64,000 nt of DNA from Rana temporaria (GCF_905171775.1 NC_053499.1:145745251-145809250); one strand, 5' to 3'. Positions 1 to 12,480 are shown, numbered from the stretch's first letter. Notes: generated from the letters alone by a model not told the origin. Made by a program: numbers and translations.

Positions 1-268
1 TATTTTTCCTTTTTAATGACTTGTCACCTCCACTTTTCCCAAACTGAGCTTGCTTATCACCCATGTTGGTTGCACAATTTAATTTGTGTTGCACAATATA
101 ATCTGTGTCACATGGTCTGAAAAGGACTTCACAGTGCCACATGCTTTTCTTTTAAATGTCCCAAAATTCCATACAGTCCTTTCTAGATACCTTTTCGTGC
201 TCTGGGCATTCTACTGCAAGATAACATTTCTGCACGTAATATGTATGAAAGATTCTAATCATCTAGGT

Positions 269-1440
269 CAGGGGTCTCCAAACTTTTTAGCCCAAGGGCC
301 ACATTGTAGATATTACAAATATTTGCGGGCCGACAAAACGTGATCATTATGAATACATTAATACAATTTAAATAATCTGATCATAGCCTTTCCGCACATC
401 TATGTCCCCGCCAGAGCCTTTCCACACGTCTGTGTTCCCACCAGAGTCTTTCCGCATGTCTGTGACCACATCAGAGCTTTTCCACACGTCTGTGTCCCCA
501 TCAGAGTCTCATTGCACATTGTGGTCCCATCAGAGGCTTTTTGCACCTCTGTGTCCCCATCAGAGCTGTTCCACACCTCTGTGTCCCCCATCAGAGTCTC
601 CGCCTATATCTGTGTCCTCCATCAGAGTCTCCTCATCATCAGTGTGTCCCCAGAAGAGTGTTCCCATCAGTTTCCCTAGCAGAGTGTCCCCTGCAGAGTG
701 TGCCCATCAATGTCCCCAGAATCGAGTTTCCCATCAGTGTCCCCAGCAGAATGTCCCCATCAGTGTACCCAGCATCAGTGTCCCCAACATCAAGTTCCCC
801 AGCAGAGTACCCCCATCCGTGTATCCAGCATCAATGTCCCCATCAGTGTCCCCAGCATCAAGTTCCCCATCAGTGTGTTCCTATAAATCTGTCCCCATCA
901 GTGTCCCTAGCATCAAGTTCCCCATCAGTGTCCCTAGCATCAAGTTCCCCATCAGTGTCCCTAGCATCAAGTTCCCCATCAATGTACCTAGCACCAAGTT
1001 CTCCAGCATCAAGTCCCCCATCAGTGTCCCCAGCATCAATGTCCCCATCAGTGTCCCCAGCATCAAGTTCCCCATCAGAGTGTCCCCATCAGTGTCTCTC
1101 CAGCATTAATGTCCCCATTTACCTCTTGCCTCCAGTAGACTTCGGCTCTCCTGCACCTCCTGACCTCCAGACTCCTGTTCTGCTGCTACACACGCGGAAT
1201 AAAGCCGGGAGGTGCCGTGCTGATGACATCACTGGTTGCTAGGTTATCGGCACTCCCAGCAGCCAATGGCAGCATGAGAGGGTGTGGGGGGAGCAGGTTT
1301 GTTGTTGACCTGCCAGACACACTTCCGATAACAGCAGCTGCTTTTAAAAGGCAACAGATCAGCAATGATATGTTGACAGAGTATGGGTGAGCTGCGGGCC
1401 GGACAAAATGTACAAGCGGGCCGAGGTTTGGAGTCCCCTG
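269..1440. mobile_element. Non-autonomous hAT-type element with internal minisatellite
   Basis: The ends are inverted repeats: the left end begins CAGGGGTCTCCAAAC and the right end finishes GTTTGGAGTCCCCTG. The flanks ATCTAGGT (261-268) and ATTTAGGT (1441-1448) match at 7 of 8 bases, an 8-bp target duplication typical of hAT elements. No transposase remains; most of the interior is the tandem repeat at about 400-1110. A shorter relative with the same ends lies at 43936-44320. Confidence 0.8.
400..1110. repeat. Minisatellite inside the hAT element
   Basis: Tandem units built on CCCCATCAGTGTCCC and AGCATCAAGTT run across this stretch. The left part (400-600) uses a different but related unit around CACACGTCTGTGT and CAGAGTC. 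Unit length drifts at roughly 24-27 bp. Long open frames on both strands come from the repeat and are not genes. Confidence 0.8.
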
Positions 1441-1486
1441 ATTTAGGTCATGGGACATCTAGTGGTTCGTGAACCAAAATCACTTT

Positions 1487-1606
1487 GTTCTGAAGGGGGA
1501 GGAATCACTGCGCTAAGTGGAGTCTCTGCTCTGAGGGGGCAAAGGTCACTGTTATGAAGGGGAAGGAGTCATTGCTCTGAGGGGGGAAAGGTCACTGCTC
1601 TGACTT
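1487..1606. repeat. Short degenerate tandem repeat
   Basis: About four imperfect copies of a unit like CTCTGAGGGGGGAAAGGTCACTG. The flanking 1607-1973 holds no recognisable gene or element. Confidence 0.5.
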
Positions 1607-1973
1607 ATTCAAGTGTGTTTGCAAATTTCAGCTTGAGCTTTTAAAGCATTTGTTACCCCAACACATCATATTCCTTATATGTGCCTGCTATACCATGTAC
1701 TTCTATGAGAACGTATCCTGTTCTCTTTGTATTGCTTCCTTTGTGTGAAATCCCTGGTGTTCCTGCTAGTCCCCTTAATTTCCTATTAACAGCTGACCAC
1801 ACTAAGCAGGAGAACACAGCGCAGTCAGTTCTCTTGCTGTGCTGGGAACTTGGTATGCTCTCCTTCAATGATCAGACTTGTCCTGACATGCCCCCGCTTC
1901 AAAGCCATTTACTAGGAAGCTCAGTGTGCTGCAGCTTCTCCTCCCCCAGCTCTTATGAAGCTGTATATATATC

Positions 1974-2274
1974 TTCATCGGTTAACCGATGAAGCTGACT
2001 GATGGTCAGTCGTGCCTACACACCATCGGTTTAAAAAAACGATCGTGTCAGAACGCGGTGACGTAAAACACAATGACGTGCTGAAAAAAACGAAGTTCAA
2101 TGCTTCCAAGCATGCGTCGACTTGATTCTGAGCATGCGTGGATTTTTAAAACAAGTTGGCTTTTTTTTAACCTATGGATGAATAACCGCTGGGGCCCACA
2201 CACGATCGGTTTGGTCCGATGAAAACTGTCCGTCAGACCGTTCTCATCGGTTTGACCGATCGTGTGTATGCGGC
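1974..2274. mobile_element. Palindromic MITE (GTGTGTAYGCGGC family)
   Basis: The right end reads CCGATCGTGTGTATGCGGC, and the interior carries CATCGGTTT and its reverse complement several times. The interior is very close to that of 42075-42505, including the shared blocks GCATGCGTCGACTTGATTC and GGTGACGTAAAACACA. The left end is not clean and may be truncated. Confidence 0.65.
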
Positions 2275-2278
2275 ATAA

Positions 2279-2745
2279 GCGCTACAATTTATATGTTCTG
2301 ATAATTCCTTCTAGAATGTTCTATAGTCAGCCATGACACACCATCCCTGTGTTGTTCCCCCGTTGTACGCTGTTTATTACCCATGAACGGTTAGACCACA
2401 GTCAGTCAGCCATGTAGAACAGCTCAGAAAATACCGGCTCTGCAGGCATGCGGAGCAGCACATAGTTGAGAGAAAAAGTGAGTCTCATCCTCTGTGGACA
2501 AAGCACAGCCTAAAGATATTACACAGCACATTACTACCACACCACTCACCAGTCTGTACCTGAACATTGGGGGATAGAAGAGCGTGGATGAAAATTTAGC
2601 AATTAGGCTTGCATATACTATTTATATTAAAAAAATAATTACACTAAGCAATTTACATCTAATCTGCTAAAACAGCCATCATACACAAATTTCTCCACAG
2701 CCATGTAATGTTGTTGACCTCACAGCAAACAAATTATGTAGTCAA
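2279..2745. other. No gene or element recognised
   Basis: Unique-looking AT-rich sequence with no convincing reading frame, terminal repeat or tandem repeat. Confidence 0.5.
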
Positions 2746-2813
2746 CTAAAAAAAAAGTGTAAAACCCCTTGGAGCTGTTAGGGGTTTTACATGCCAGAAG
2801 GTAGGGAGCTGTA

Positions 2814-2976
2814 CCAAGAGTGCGCGCTGGTGGCTAAGAGAAAACTCCAGATCGCTGCTTTCGATTGGGAGCTTCCTGATCATGTGACCGGCGTGACAGC
2901 GGTCACATGATCGGGAAGCTCCCAATCTCAAGCAGCGATCTGGAGTTTTCTCTTAGCCGCCAGCGCGCACTCTTGG
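2814..2976. repeat. Long near-perfect hairpin (77-bp arms)
   Basis: The left arm (2814-2890) and right arm (2900-2976) are reverse complements with only a few mismatches, separated by a 9-base spacer. Outer arms begin CCAAGAGTGCGCGC and end GCGCGCACTCTTGG. A smaller hairpin (GTAAAACCCCT / AGGGGTTTTAC) lies just upstream at about 2758-2790. No coding content. It could be a fold-back MITE or a source of double-stranded RNA. Confidence 0.8.
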
Positions 2977-3468
2977 CACAGCGTTATTTGGAAGTGTCAC
3001 CTCCATCAATAGAAGATGTCCACATCATGCAGGCAGTGATAGGGACACCAGAAAAGTATTGTTATATGACTATGGCCTGAGTTAAAGTGTACCTTTTTTA
3101 TTTTTTCAACTTTCCATCTATTAAATCTTCTGCCCTTGTTGTTTTATCTTTAGATCAAAAAGAAACAATGAAAGCTTGTATAGTACACTTATCATCAGAC
3201 ATGAATAACACATTTTCTGCACTGTATAGCCCTTCAAAAACTTTACAGTTGCATGAAGGTTATCTACTTCACAGCTATAACTGCATAAATCCACAGTGGG
3301 GTTGGGGGGGGGGGGGCAGCACCTGTAGCGTGTGCCTGTATATCTTTGCCTGAAAGTACAAATGCCTGTTCTGTCAGGGGAGAGGAGACATATTGTTTGT
3401 TAGGAATAGCGATATGTCTCTTCCAGTCCTATTCCAATACAGTTAGAAACACCAGCTAGGGAACACAT
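2977..3468. other. No gene recognised; short G-run
   Basis: Non-coding sequence with one homopolymeric G tract near 3304-3316. No transposon ends seen. Confidence 0.4.
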
Positions 3469-3837
3469 TTAACCCTGATCGCCCCCTAATGTGAACCCCT
3501 TCTCTACCAGTGACATTTACATAGTAATCAGTGCATTTTTATAGGACCGATCACTGTATAAATATCAATGGTCCCAAAAAATGTGTCAAAACTGTTTTAT
3601 CTGTCTGCCGCAATGTCGCCGTACCGCTAAAAATCGCAGCTCACCTCCATTACTAGTAAAAAAAAAATGCCATAAATCATTCCCATAGTTTGTAGACGCT
3701 ATAACTTTTGCACAAACCAATCAATATAAGCGTTATGCGATTTTTTACCAGAAATATTTAGAAGCATATATATTGGCCTAAACCGATGAAGAAATATTTT
3801 TTTCCCATTTTTGGGGATATTTATTATAGCAAAAAGT

Positions 3838-3936
<99 letters not shown>

Positions 3937-4091
3937 TTCAGGTGATCAAATACCACCAAAAGAACGCTCTATTTCTGGGAAAAAAAATAAGTAAATCTCG
4001 TTTGGGTACGGCATTGCACGACTGCACAATTGTCATTTAAAGTGACGCAATGCCAAATTGTAAAAAGTGCTCTGGTCAGGAAGGGGGTAAA
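3469..4091. repeat. Dispersed repeat related to 48823-49391, with (TA)n expansion
   Basis: Long stretches match 48823-49391 (for example AGTGACATTTACATAGTAATC and AGGTGATCAAATACCACC). The 3' part also matches about 10590-10723. A pure TA tract at about 3853-3927 sits inside this copy and creates a spurious minus-strand frame. Confidence 0.75.
3853..3927. repeat. (TA)n microsatellite
   Basis: Uninterrupted alternating TA of about 75 bases, flanked by an A-run and a T-run. Confidence 0.95.
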
Positions 4092-4365
4092 ACAACTTTT
4101 GAAATTGCAATGACATGTTAAAGCTGTGATTTTAGTCATTAGGTTTACAAATACTTAAATGTATCCTTCATACAATCCATTGTAGCCTTGCATTATCTGC
4201 ATATGCCCAGGCTCTGATTTAGGGCCATAGAGAAACTAAGACCAGCAGGGCAGCCAGAAGGATGGTGGCATAAAAATAAAACTACGCTACAGGCAGGCTT
4301 TGGCTCCTATATCCTATAAGGATAGATTCTTCAGGAACAGATTGAAAGAATAAAATAGCAGTCCT

Positions 4366-4800
4366 GAGAACGTTATGCTGCGGAAGCACAATTGGAATTT
4401 CCGACAACAAATGTTCAATGTGAGCTTTTGGTCGGATATTCCGACCGCGTGTATGCTCCATCGGACATTTGCTGTCGGAATTTCTGACATCAAATGTTTG
4501 AGGGCTGGTTCTCAATTTTTCCGACAACAAAAGTGCTTGTCGGAAATTCTGATCGTCTGTATGCAATTCTGATGCACAAAAATCCTACGCATGCACCGAA
4601 TCAATTTGACGCATGCTCGGAATCATTGAACTTAATTATTCTCGGCTTGCCGTAGTGTTGTACGTGACCGCGTTCTTGACTTTCGGAATCTCCGACAACA
4701 TTTGTCTCACCATGTGTATGCAAGACAAGTTTGAGCCAACATTCCGTCGGAAAAAAATCCACGGTTTCGATGTCGGAATGTCCGATCGTGTGCAAGCGGC
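4366..4800. mobile_element. Palindromic MITE
   Basis: Interior copies of TCGGAATTTCCGACA-like blocks occur in both orientations, and the right end is CCGATCGTGTGCAAGCGGC. The same family occurs at 20930-21249, sharing GTGTATGCTCCATCGGAC. No coding capacity. Confidence 0.65.
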
Positions 4801-4802
4801 AT

Positions 4803-5636
4803 TCATTTCCTTTTTTTTTGGAATTATTTTCTTTTCATTGGCTGGTGATAAGACATAGTAAACGTACAGCCTGGTCTCACTATTATCCAGTAAACATACA
4901 GTGCAGACTGGTGATGCAGGATTCCATCTTTGGGAATGGGAATCCTTTAGGTAGGGCAGGTTATGCGCAGACCAGGAATGTTTATCCTCTGAAGGTGGAC
5001 AGTCGGTGCTAGCTGCTCAGATGAATTATGAAATGTACACGGTCTCCATGTGGGTTTTACCCACTGATACACCCATCGATATTGCTAACAGATGGTAAGT
5101 TAATACAACATCTACTAGAGATTTAATGTGTGCTATTAGACATCCCCAGGAAAGCCTGATCAATAGCGATAGCGCTCTATAAACAATCTGTCTCCTAGAA
5201 ATTCGAGATTGGGTTACAAAATCAGAAACACGTGTGATTGCTTTTTATTCATTGAGGTTGACTACAAAGAATGCTGGGATTCCACTTGGGGTACCAGCAG
5301 CCTGTATAATGTAAATAGTGGCTCCGTTATGAATAATGGAAGTACCTTCTGTATTTTGAGTCCAGACTATAGCGTATGTCACAATACTGTCTTTGTGCCA
5401 AATTTAACAGGAGATCAGCTTATCTGAAAACGCAACAACCTCCATTTTCAGTTTTTATTTCCCCGCTATTTAGCACCTTTAGATCTAGCAAATACAAGAA
5501 CCAAAATATAATATAGCTGTCAGCACTGATCGTTCAGGAAATACCTGCCAGGCTAGTTATACAGAAGTCGACCAGTAGTCTCTGCTGGACTGGCCAAATT
5601 TCGATTCGATGTATGGCTGCACTAAATAAGCTTGTA
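4803..5636. other. No gene or element recognised
   Basis: Non-repetitive by eye; open frames are short and resemble no known protein. Confidence 0.4.
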
Positions 5637-5820
5637 TATTGCCTTAGAATGTCCAGTTATTTCTAGAACATCCTGGGTATTGCCTTAGGACCTGCAGTAA
5701 CCTATAGAACATTCTGTATTTGGCCTTAACACACACTATCCAAACTATAGAACCTCTAATATATTGCCTTGGGGCATGCAAGTGACCTATAGAACATCCT
5801 ATATATTGCCTCAGGGAACA
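5637..5820. repeat. Degenerate minisatellite, about 41-bp period
   Basis: Starts of the TATTGCCTTAGG-like motif near 5637, 5678, 5717, 5760 and 5801 give about 4.5 units. CCTATAGAACATCCT recurs in the same phase. Confidence 0.7.
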
Positions 5821-6339
5821 CCAATGTTTAAACAACCCATTCAGTTTAAAATGGAAATGCAAAGCATGACATTTGTGTATATTGTATGCAAAACAAATAT
5901 ATATATTTTAAAAAACTGTTCCTTTCTTTTTTTTTTTTTAAGTGATCACATACCTTCTGTTCTCAGCTGCATAAGGATATTAAAGAGCTGGGGGAGGAGA
6001 CATAGCAGCACTCTGCTCTTCCCAATAAATGGCTGTGCAGGGGGGTGGGAGTAAGCACATGTCTGATCATTGGTGGAATGTAAGTTCTCAGCACAGTTAG
6101 AAAACGGACCATGCTGTGCTCGCATGCCTAGAGTGGTCATTTTTTGTTATAGGAAATCAGAGTGACTTGCAGGAACACCAGTTATTTCACATTAAGGAAG
6201 CAATACAAAGAGAATAGGATCATTTTGAAAAAACAAAAACATACAGCAGTCGCATATCAGGACTATGAAATGTTGAGTTAACATATTCTTTAAATAACCT
6301 CCTGTATATGGCCTTAAGACTTCAGTTGTTCAATTCAGT

Positions 6340-6435
6340 TGTAAGCTTTGACAAAAAAATAAAATCATGAAGCCGATTGGTTTCTATGAACAGCTGCACC
6401 AGATTTTGCACTTTCAAGTTTTAGTAAATCAAACC
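6340..6435. repeat. Fragment of a dispersed MITE
   Basis: Contains GATTGGTTTCTATG...CAGCTGCACCAG...TTTTAGTAAATC. A similar fragment is at 25748-25815, and a related element in the other orientation is at 63052-63182. Confidence 0.55.
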
Positions 6436-7190
6436 CTTAATATTTGTTTAATCTTTTAACAGTATTGCAGTCTTCCTAAAGTCATTTCTGGTTCATATCC
6501 CAATTTATTTACAATACTGCTTAAACCATCTTTTTGTTCGCACTAAAACTGAGATATGACTTTGGCACAGTTCAGTGCCTGCTTTTAGCAAAGCATCCCC
6601 TATATTGTCTGGCCAGGTGGGAAAGACATTATCCTTATCTTCCTCTCTTGTTGGACATCTGATATAGTTTATGGTCATTTGAATGTAAGATGCACAGAAG
6701 CATCCCGGTCATTCCACCGGAAGAGGAAATCTCTGAGCTGCAATATCCTATTTTGCTTTTACTGCAGGTCGTGCCCTCGCACACCATCTGTCTGTCAGAC
6801 GCTGGGCCGCACGGATCATCTTTTATTCTTGTTTTGGCCTTTTCTGAGAGAAGAATATAGAATATAAACACAGCTGAGGCTGCAGAATGCTAATCAGATC
6901 TGGAAGATATAAACCACACTGACAGCATCACTTCTGATGCTGTATGAATGAGGTTTCCCGCAAAGACCACAGAGCTATGAACAAACCCATTTTCTTTACC
7001 GTGCATTCTCTGAACCTGTAAATGCGACTGACCTGCATGGATAACATTGGGTCTACAGCTATCCATACACAGGTGGTTGAGCCGCACTTCTCCAGTGAGG
7101 AAAGGGATATTTGGATGTGATATGGGTGCCTGAAGGGGTTTGCATCTATGCATTATGGTGAAAGACCTTCTGTCACTCAGCAGCCCCCCT
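6436..7190. other. No gene or element recognised
   Basis: Non-coding by eye; small frames only. Confidence 0.4.
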
Positions 7191-7194
7191 GAGC

Positions 7195-7560
7195 CCCCGT
7201 TATACTTGCCTGAGCCCTGTGTTTATCACAGCGGGAAAAAGCACACCAGCTTCGGCTGCTGTCTCCTGTCCTGATTGGATAGATTGATAGCAGCGCAGCC
7301 ATTGGCTCCCGCTACTGTCAATCAAATTCAATGACACTGGGGGGTGAGGTTGAGTCCTGCTATCTGTGTCAATAGACACAGAAGCAGGACACGGGAGCGT
7401 GCCCGCACGGGTGTCCACGAAGGAAAGTGCTTCTCAAACAGAAGATGAGCCAGGAGCGCTGCTGAGGGACCCCAGAAGAGGAGGATCAGGGCCACTCTGT
7501 GTAAAACCAACTGCACAGCGGAGGAAAGTATATCATGTGACCTGGCTAGTAAAGTTTAAT
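7195..7560. repeat. Dispersed repeat sharing core with 24975-25260 and 28745-29095
   Basis: All three stretches share CTGATTGG and GTCAATCAAA-type blocks, a region like GAGGGACC..AGAAG, and the gapped ending GTGTAAAAC-AACTGCACA. The copy at 24802-25298 has TTAA ends; clear ends are not visible here. Confidence 0.5.
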
Positions 7561-8912
7561 AAGGAAATTTTCTCTACACTACAGCATAAAAGACACAACT
7601 GAGCATGTGCAGGTCGGCTACCCTGCCTGTGTTAGCTGGCTTCCCCCTGACAGACAGTGCAGGAGTGGAGGATCTATTCATACAGGATAAAACAGCCTTT
7701 TTACACAATGCCATGCATACTAGCACATTATGACATTGCTTTACTACTGCTTTAATGTTTCAGCTGTAAGATTACAAATTCACCATAAATTAATTCAAGG
7801 CTAACTTTTTATCAGAACTTATAATATACAAGGATGCTAAGACTTTGACCCTGATTAGTTTCATAGGCTATCATAAGTAAAAGGAATACATTCTTTCTCA
7901 TATGGTATTACCTGGGGAGTTAAAAAAAAATTGCCTATAGGCTCACCTATACACATTGATCTGGATACAGTTTACTGAATGACCTAGATTGTCAGGAACA
8001 AACAAGGAAAGTGTTTGTCAAAGTTATTGCTGTGTCTTCATCTATGTGGTACCATCTGTTGTATAACATTTAAATTGCAGAACCCCCTATAGTGTGTACT
8101 CATCGCCAATACCCCTCCATGTGTAGAATCATTTTCCAAGAAATGCCATAGGTATTTAAACAAGCCACAGCCACACCTAACTGTTTTCTGTAAAAAAAAA
8201 TATTTGAAAACGTAATTTGTACTTAAACATAAATCCCCCTGGTCCTGTCACAAGTCCCCCTGGAGTGCACCTATCACAGCTAAATCTTTCTCACATAACC
8301 ATGGTGTATGACATGGGAATAACCCCTCTAAATAAGCCAAGAATATTATGTTGTTGTATATTACTGGTGTTTTTACATGTCAGACGTTTGGACATGTTAA
8401 TTGTTATGACTTGTTTCTTTCAGAAATGCGGCTTGTAATTCACAAAAAATAAATTCTGACATCTGCCATGGAAAAAGTACCAAATCTGTGAGCAATCACT
8501 GTTGTATATAGAATGGCCATGCAATACTAATTATCAGTAAATATTCTCTCCATAGGATGTGTATCTTCCAAGTAGTTCAGTTTGCCTTCTAGGTATTACT
8601 GACTTGCTTTATTCTGTCCTACTCCCTTTTGTCTTTAATGTGGTGATCCTGGAACGCACCTGCTTGGGGTATTGGAACACCTCCATAGTTGCTTTTATAC
8701 ATGGAAATGCTAATGTAAAAACTGCCACTACTGTTTTATATACCCTGTATCTTAGTGCAGACTTCTGGGAAAATTCAGTCACACAAGCAGGAAATTATGT
8801 TTCTGGGGTGTGATCAGTACACATTCTGTGTACAGAACACCTCCAGGTAGCCATATTGCATTGCATTTTCAGAACATTATAGCGTCTGCAGATTAAAAAA
8901 GAAAGGTAATTT
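7561..8912. other. No gene or element recognised
   Basis: AT-rich, non-repetitive by eye. No frame with recognisable protein similarity. Confidence 0.4.
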
Positions 8913-9326
8913 TTAAAGCGGAGTTCCGCCCAAAAATGGAACTTTTTTTCAGAACCGTCCCCCCCTCCAGTGTCACATTTGGCACCTTTCGGGGGGGTGC
9001 AGATACCTGTATTTGCACCCACTTCCGGGCATAGATTCCCATGGGAGTCACGCCATTCGCCACCCCCCGGCGCTGACTCCTGGGAAACACACTGTTCCCA
9101 GAAGAGGTTGGAAACCAGTGAGGACGGGCCGCGCTGCTCGTGCGTGCGCAGTTGGGAACCGGAAGTTAAGCCGCAACACTTCACTTTCTGATTCCCTCAC
9201 CGAGGATGGCGGCGGGGGCAGCCAAGGGATGAGCGATTGCTCGGCCTCGGCTGCTGACATCACAGGCACGCTGGACAGGTAAGTGTCCATTTTTAAAAAA
9301 AAAAATCGTGTGGACCTCCGGTTTAA
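8913..9326. mobile_element. TTAA-flanked MITE (piggyBac/Kolobok-like ends)
   Basis: Bounded by TTAA on both sides. The left end reads AAAGCGGAGTTCCGCC and the right end GGACCTCCGGTTTAA. The GC-rich interior shares blocks such as CCCTCACCGAGGATGGCGGC with 54285-54756. TTAA duplication suggests piggyBac- or Kolobok-type transposition; no transposase is present. Confidence 0.7.
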
Positions 9327-10231
9327 TAACATTCAATTACAATGTGTGGCAATTGCATACGCTATATTATTTGCTATTTTTTCCCCCAACGAAAGTGGAG
9401 TTATGCTTTAAGTAAAACTGCTCTTTTAAGACAAAAAATGTATCTTTTAACCCTTGTAGTGTGGGGGGAGCGCCACTGCAAGGGTAGATTTATAATTTCT
9501 TTGTAATTGAGCTTTAAATCTCATTTCCATTTTATGCTGGAAATTGGGTAGCAGAAATCTGAAGATTATTTTTTCCTATGGTCACATTCAGTTACTGTGT
9601 GGAGCCAGCAGATAATATTTATGTTAATGTGACAGCGTTTATACGAAAGCCGCCTCCATTACAGCAGGATTTACAGCTTTAGTTGGCCCTAGAATATATA
9701 TTTTTTAATTTTAATATTTTTTTTTTACCAGTGACATGTTGGAATAAAAAATATGACTTGGAAGGCTGCAAATCTGTAGTGGGGTTGTATTATCCATGTA
9801 TAGGTGTAAATAACCAAAGCTTTACTTGAAGCAGACATAGTGGACACTTGTCTATGGACACTCATCAGTGGGGGCAGCTCACCCACCAGGTGCTTCCAGG
9901 AAACTGTATACTGTACAGTGTTCTAACACCAAAATAAACAAGTCAGGTGAGAGATCACCAAGTCAAACATATTAGTGCATAGAACTTTTAAAGTTTGGGC
10001 TGTTTGTCAAGAAAATACATAATTATGTTTTTCTGTGTACATATGGTCACTTTAAAAAGAGATTTACATATACACTTCAAAACTGGGTGCAGTTCAGTTT
10101 GTAAGAAGCTTTTTTTACAAAAAAAAAAAAAAAGATTTTAAGCAGAACTAAAGTGTAACTTTTATTGTGAGCAGGCAGGCTGTTGTAGATAAGACATGCA
10201 ACAAACTATACTTTCCTGCCTGCAGTCTTCT
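9327..10231. other. No gene or element recognised
   Basis: AT-rich spacer without identifiable ends or coding content. Confidence 0.4.
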
Positions 10232-10723
10232 TTAAAGGGGGGTTTCGGACAAAAAATAAACATTAGCAGCTACACATAATGCAGCTGCTGTCTTTTAATA
10301 AATGGAGACTTGCCTGTCCTGGTGTCCCTCGATTTCGGCACCGCAGATGATGTTTCCCATCATCTGTCGGGTGCTGCCGCCGCCATTGCGGGTAAGGGAA
10401 CCTGGCAGTGAAGCCTTTTGGGATCACGCCGGGAACCCTACTGCGCAAGGCCCGGCTCCACCTCCTATTAGCCTGGCGGCCAGGGGAGGAGGCGGAGGGA
10501 GCCCCGCAGTGACATCATGACCCCAGCCAGACTCCCGGAAGTGGGAAAGAATACCTGTCTTTGACAGGTACCCTGTCCCCCCTCCCCCCCGAAAGGTGCG
10601 TACATTTTGTTTGGGAGCCATATCGCATGACCGCACAATTGTCAGTTAAAGCGACGCAGTGCCGGAAGCTGAAATTTCTCCTGGGCAGGAGGGGGGTATA
10701 TGTGCCCAGTAAGCAAGTGGTTA
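10232..10723. mobile_element. Composite MITE remnant with TTAA edges
   Basis: Begins TTAAAGGGGGGTTTCGGAC, similar to the left ends of other TTAA elements here. It finishes with the right end of the 48823-49391 family (GACCGCACAATTGTCAGTTAA then AAGTGGTTAA at 10723). Probably one element broken into or joined to another. Confidence 0.5.
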
Positions 10724-10783
10724 ACAAGTCTCTGAGGGCTTCACAGAACAACTGTATTTATACTGATATTAAATGACAGTTAA

Positions 10784-10785
<2 letters not shown>

Positions 10786-10816
<31 letters not shown>
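10786..10816. repeat. Poly-T tract
   Basis: About 28 consecutive T, immediately before the Tc1-like tail. Confidence 0.9.
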
Positions 10817-10817
<1 letters not shown>

Positions 10818-10821
<4 letters not shown>

Positions 10822-11082
10822 AGTGACTTCTGAAGGCAATTGGTTCCACTAGATTTTAGTTAGGGGTATCGGAGTAAAGGAGGCTGAATACAAATGCACC
10901 CAGATATTTATTTGTAAAAAAAAAATTAAAAACATTTATCATTTTCCTATCGCTTCACAATTATGTGCCACGTTGTGTTGGTCCATCACATAAATTCCCC
11001 AAAAAATACATTTAATTTTTGGTTATAACATGACAAAATGTGGAAAATTTCAAGGGGTATAAATACTTTTTATGGCACTGTA
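10818..11082. mobile_element. 3' end of a Tc1-like transposon
   Basis: The order of motifs (GCTGAATACAAATGCACCC, TTATTTGTAAAAAA, CACAATTATGTGCCAC, GACAAAATGTGGAAAATTTC, ending TATGGCACTGTA) is that of a vertebrate Tc1-like 3' non-coding end, recognised from memory. Only the terminal part is present; no transposase codons remain. Confidence 0.7.
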
Positions 11083-12353
11083 GATGTTGAGCTGCATTAA
11101 CTAGAAAATGTGAAAAGTGTTTGAAATGGAGAGAGCAAAAAAACTGTAAATCTATAATTCATAAGGAAATGTCTAGAGTAAGGAAAGTGGTGTCAGACCT
11201 GTCATATTGTGAGAAGTCTGTGGAAACCTTAGCGCTGCATTGTTCTCTGTCTTCTATTAACATTTTGACATTTCTCTGGGTTCTAAATAAGTTACATCTG
11301 CCCCCAGAAGCTTATCTCCTGCAGAGATGTGGACCTGGAGGATTTGCTAGAGAGTATCTGTCAGTCCAGAATGGGTAATCAACGGCATTGGCGGTCCAGC
11401 TATAAACTCTTGATGGTTTACAAGCTTTGAATAAAGATGAATTGATCAGATAGGCTGTCAACACAGAGTGCACTGCAACTGGCATAGCAGAGAACTATGT
11501 GGAAGAAAACAGTTAAACCCCCCTGTCATGTTACTCCTAACTGCTCAGCATGTATTTACTTATTTATACTTATGCTCGGTGTGGCAAGAGATAAAAAATC
11601 ACTAGGCCTGCAGCTACAGTTGACTTAATACTGCCTGATGGAGCCTATCCTGACTACCTATCCACCACCCACTATTGCTTCTCTGAACTACTGTTTACAG
11701 CATGATCTAGCCTCCCCTGGCCATACCCATAGGTGATTATGTTTTGTAAGTTCTCTGTTGTTTCAGTAAGGAAATATTTGTGGTTGTAATAACTGCCCTT
11801 AAAGGAAAACCCAGGCTGTAAAATAAAAAAATGTGAACAGGTAGGATCTTATTTGCAAAGGGACATGCAGTTTCTCTTCTACAATAAAACACACTTACTC
11901 GACTGTTCGCAATTCTCACTAGAATGTAAATGGAGCTGTGCATATGCAGTTCTGTTTCCAATTCCGGCACAGTGTCAGTATGCCGGGATGATTTATGCAC
12001 ATGCACGGGACTGATGTCATGACTAGCCAATCAAAGACCGGTACTGAAAGAAGCCATAGAGAAGATGCCAATGAAGGACCTAGGGGGTTCCAGACCATTG
12101 CATCAGCCACACACAGTCCCGCCTCCTGTGAGAGACAGAACAGTGGTCCAATCCTGGGCCAGAAGGCGGGACTGTGTGTGACTAAGTGCCAGGTACACAG
12201 GAAATCACTGCTCTGTGTAATCCGGTTGGTGCCTGTCCCCTCCTTCCACTCGGAGACAACAGGAATTGACATAAAACACGCACACACAAGTGTGTGTTAT
12301 ACGCTAATAATTACACTAGTTGTAAACCCTTACATGTACCCAGTGAAGTGGCA
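11083..12353. other. No gene or element recognised
   Basis: No recognisable protein or clear element ends. Overlapping frames on both strands between 11919 and 12360 are about 120 aa and look accidental. Confidence 0.4.
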
Positions 12354-12449
12354 AGCCTGAAGGAAATGAAACAGATCCTTCTACATAGGTTGCACCTGTT
12401 TAGCCTCAAGGAGATGAAACAGATCCTCCTACATGAGTTGCACCTGTTT
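12354..12449. repeat. Two-copy tandem duplication, about 48-bp unit
   Basis: Two adjacent copies containing ATGAAACAGATCCTYCTACAT and GTTGCACCTGTTTA. Confidence 0.75.
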
Positions 12450-12480
12450 ATCTGTACCTATCTCTTCTCTACAATCATTC

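Noticed and set aside
402..1242. Two overlapping plus-strand frames of about 230 codons
   Set aside because: They translate a degenerate minisatellite (Ser/Pro/Val runs in several frames) inside a hAT element.
3699..3959. Minus-strand frame rich in Ile-Tyr
   Set aside because: Translation of a (TA)n microsatellite.
11919..12360. Frames of about 120 codons on both strands
   Set aside because: They overlap each other and have no protein similarity that I recognise.
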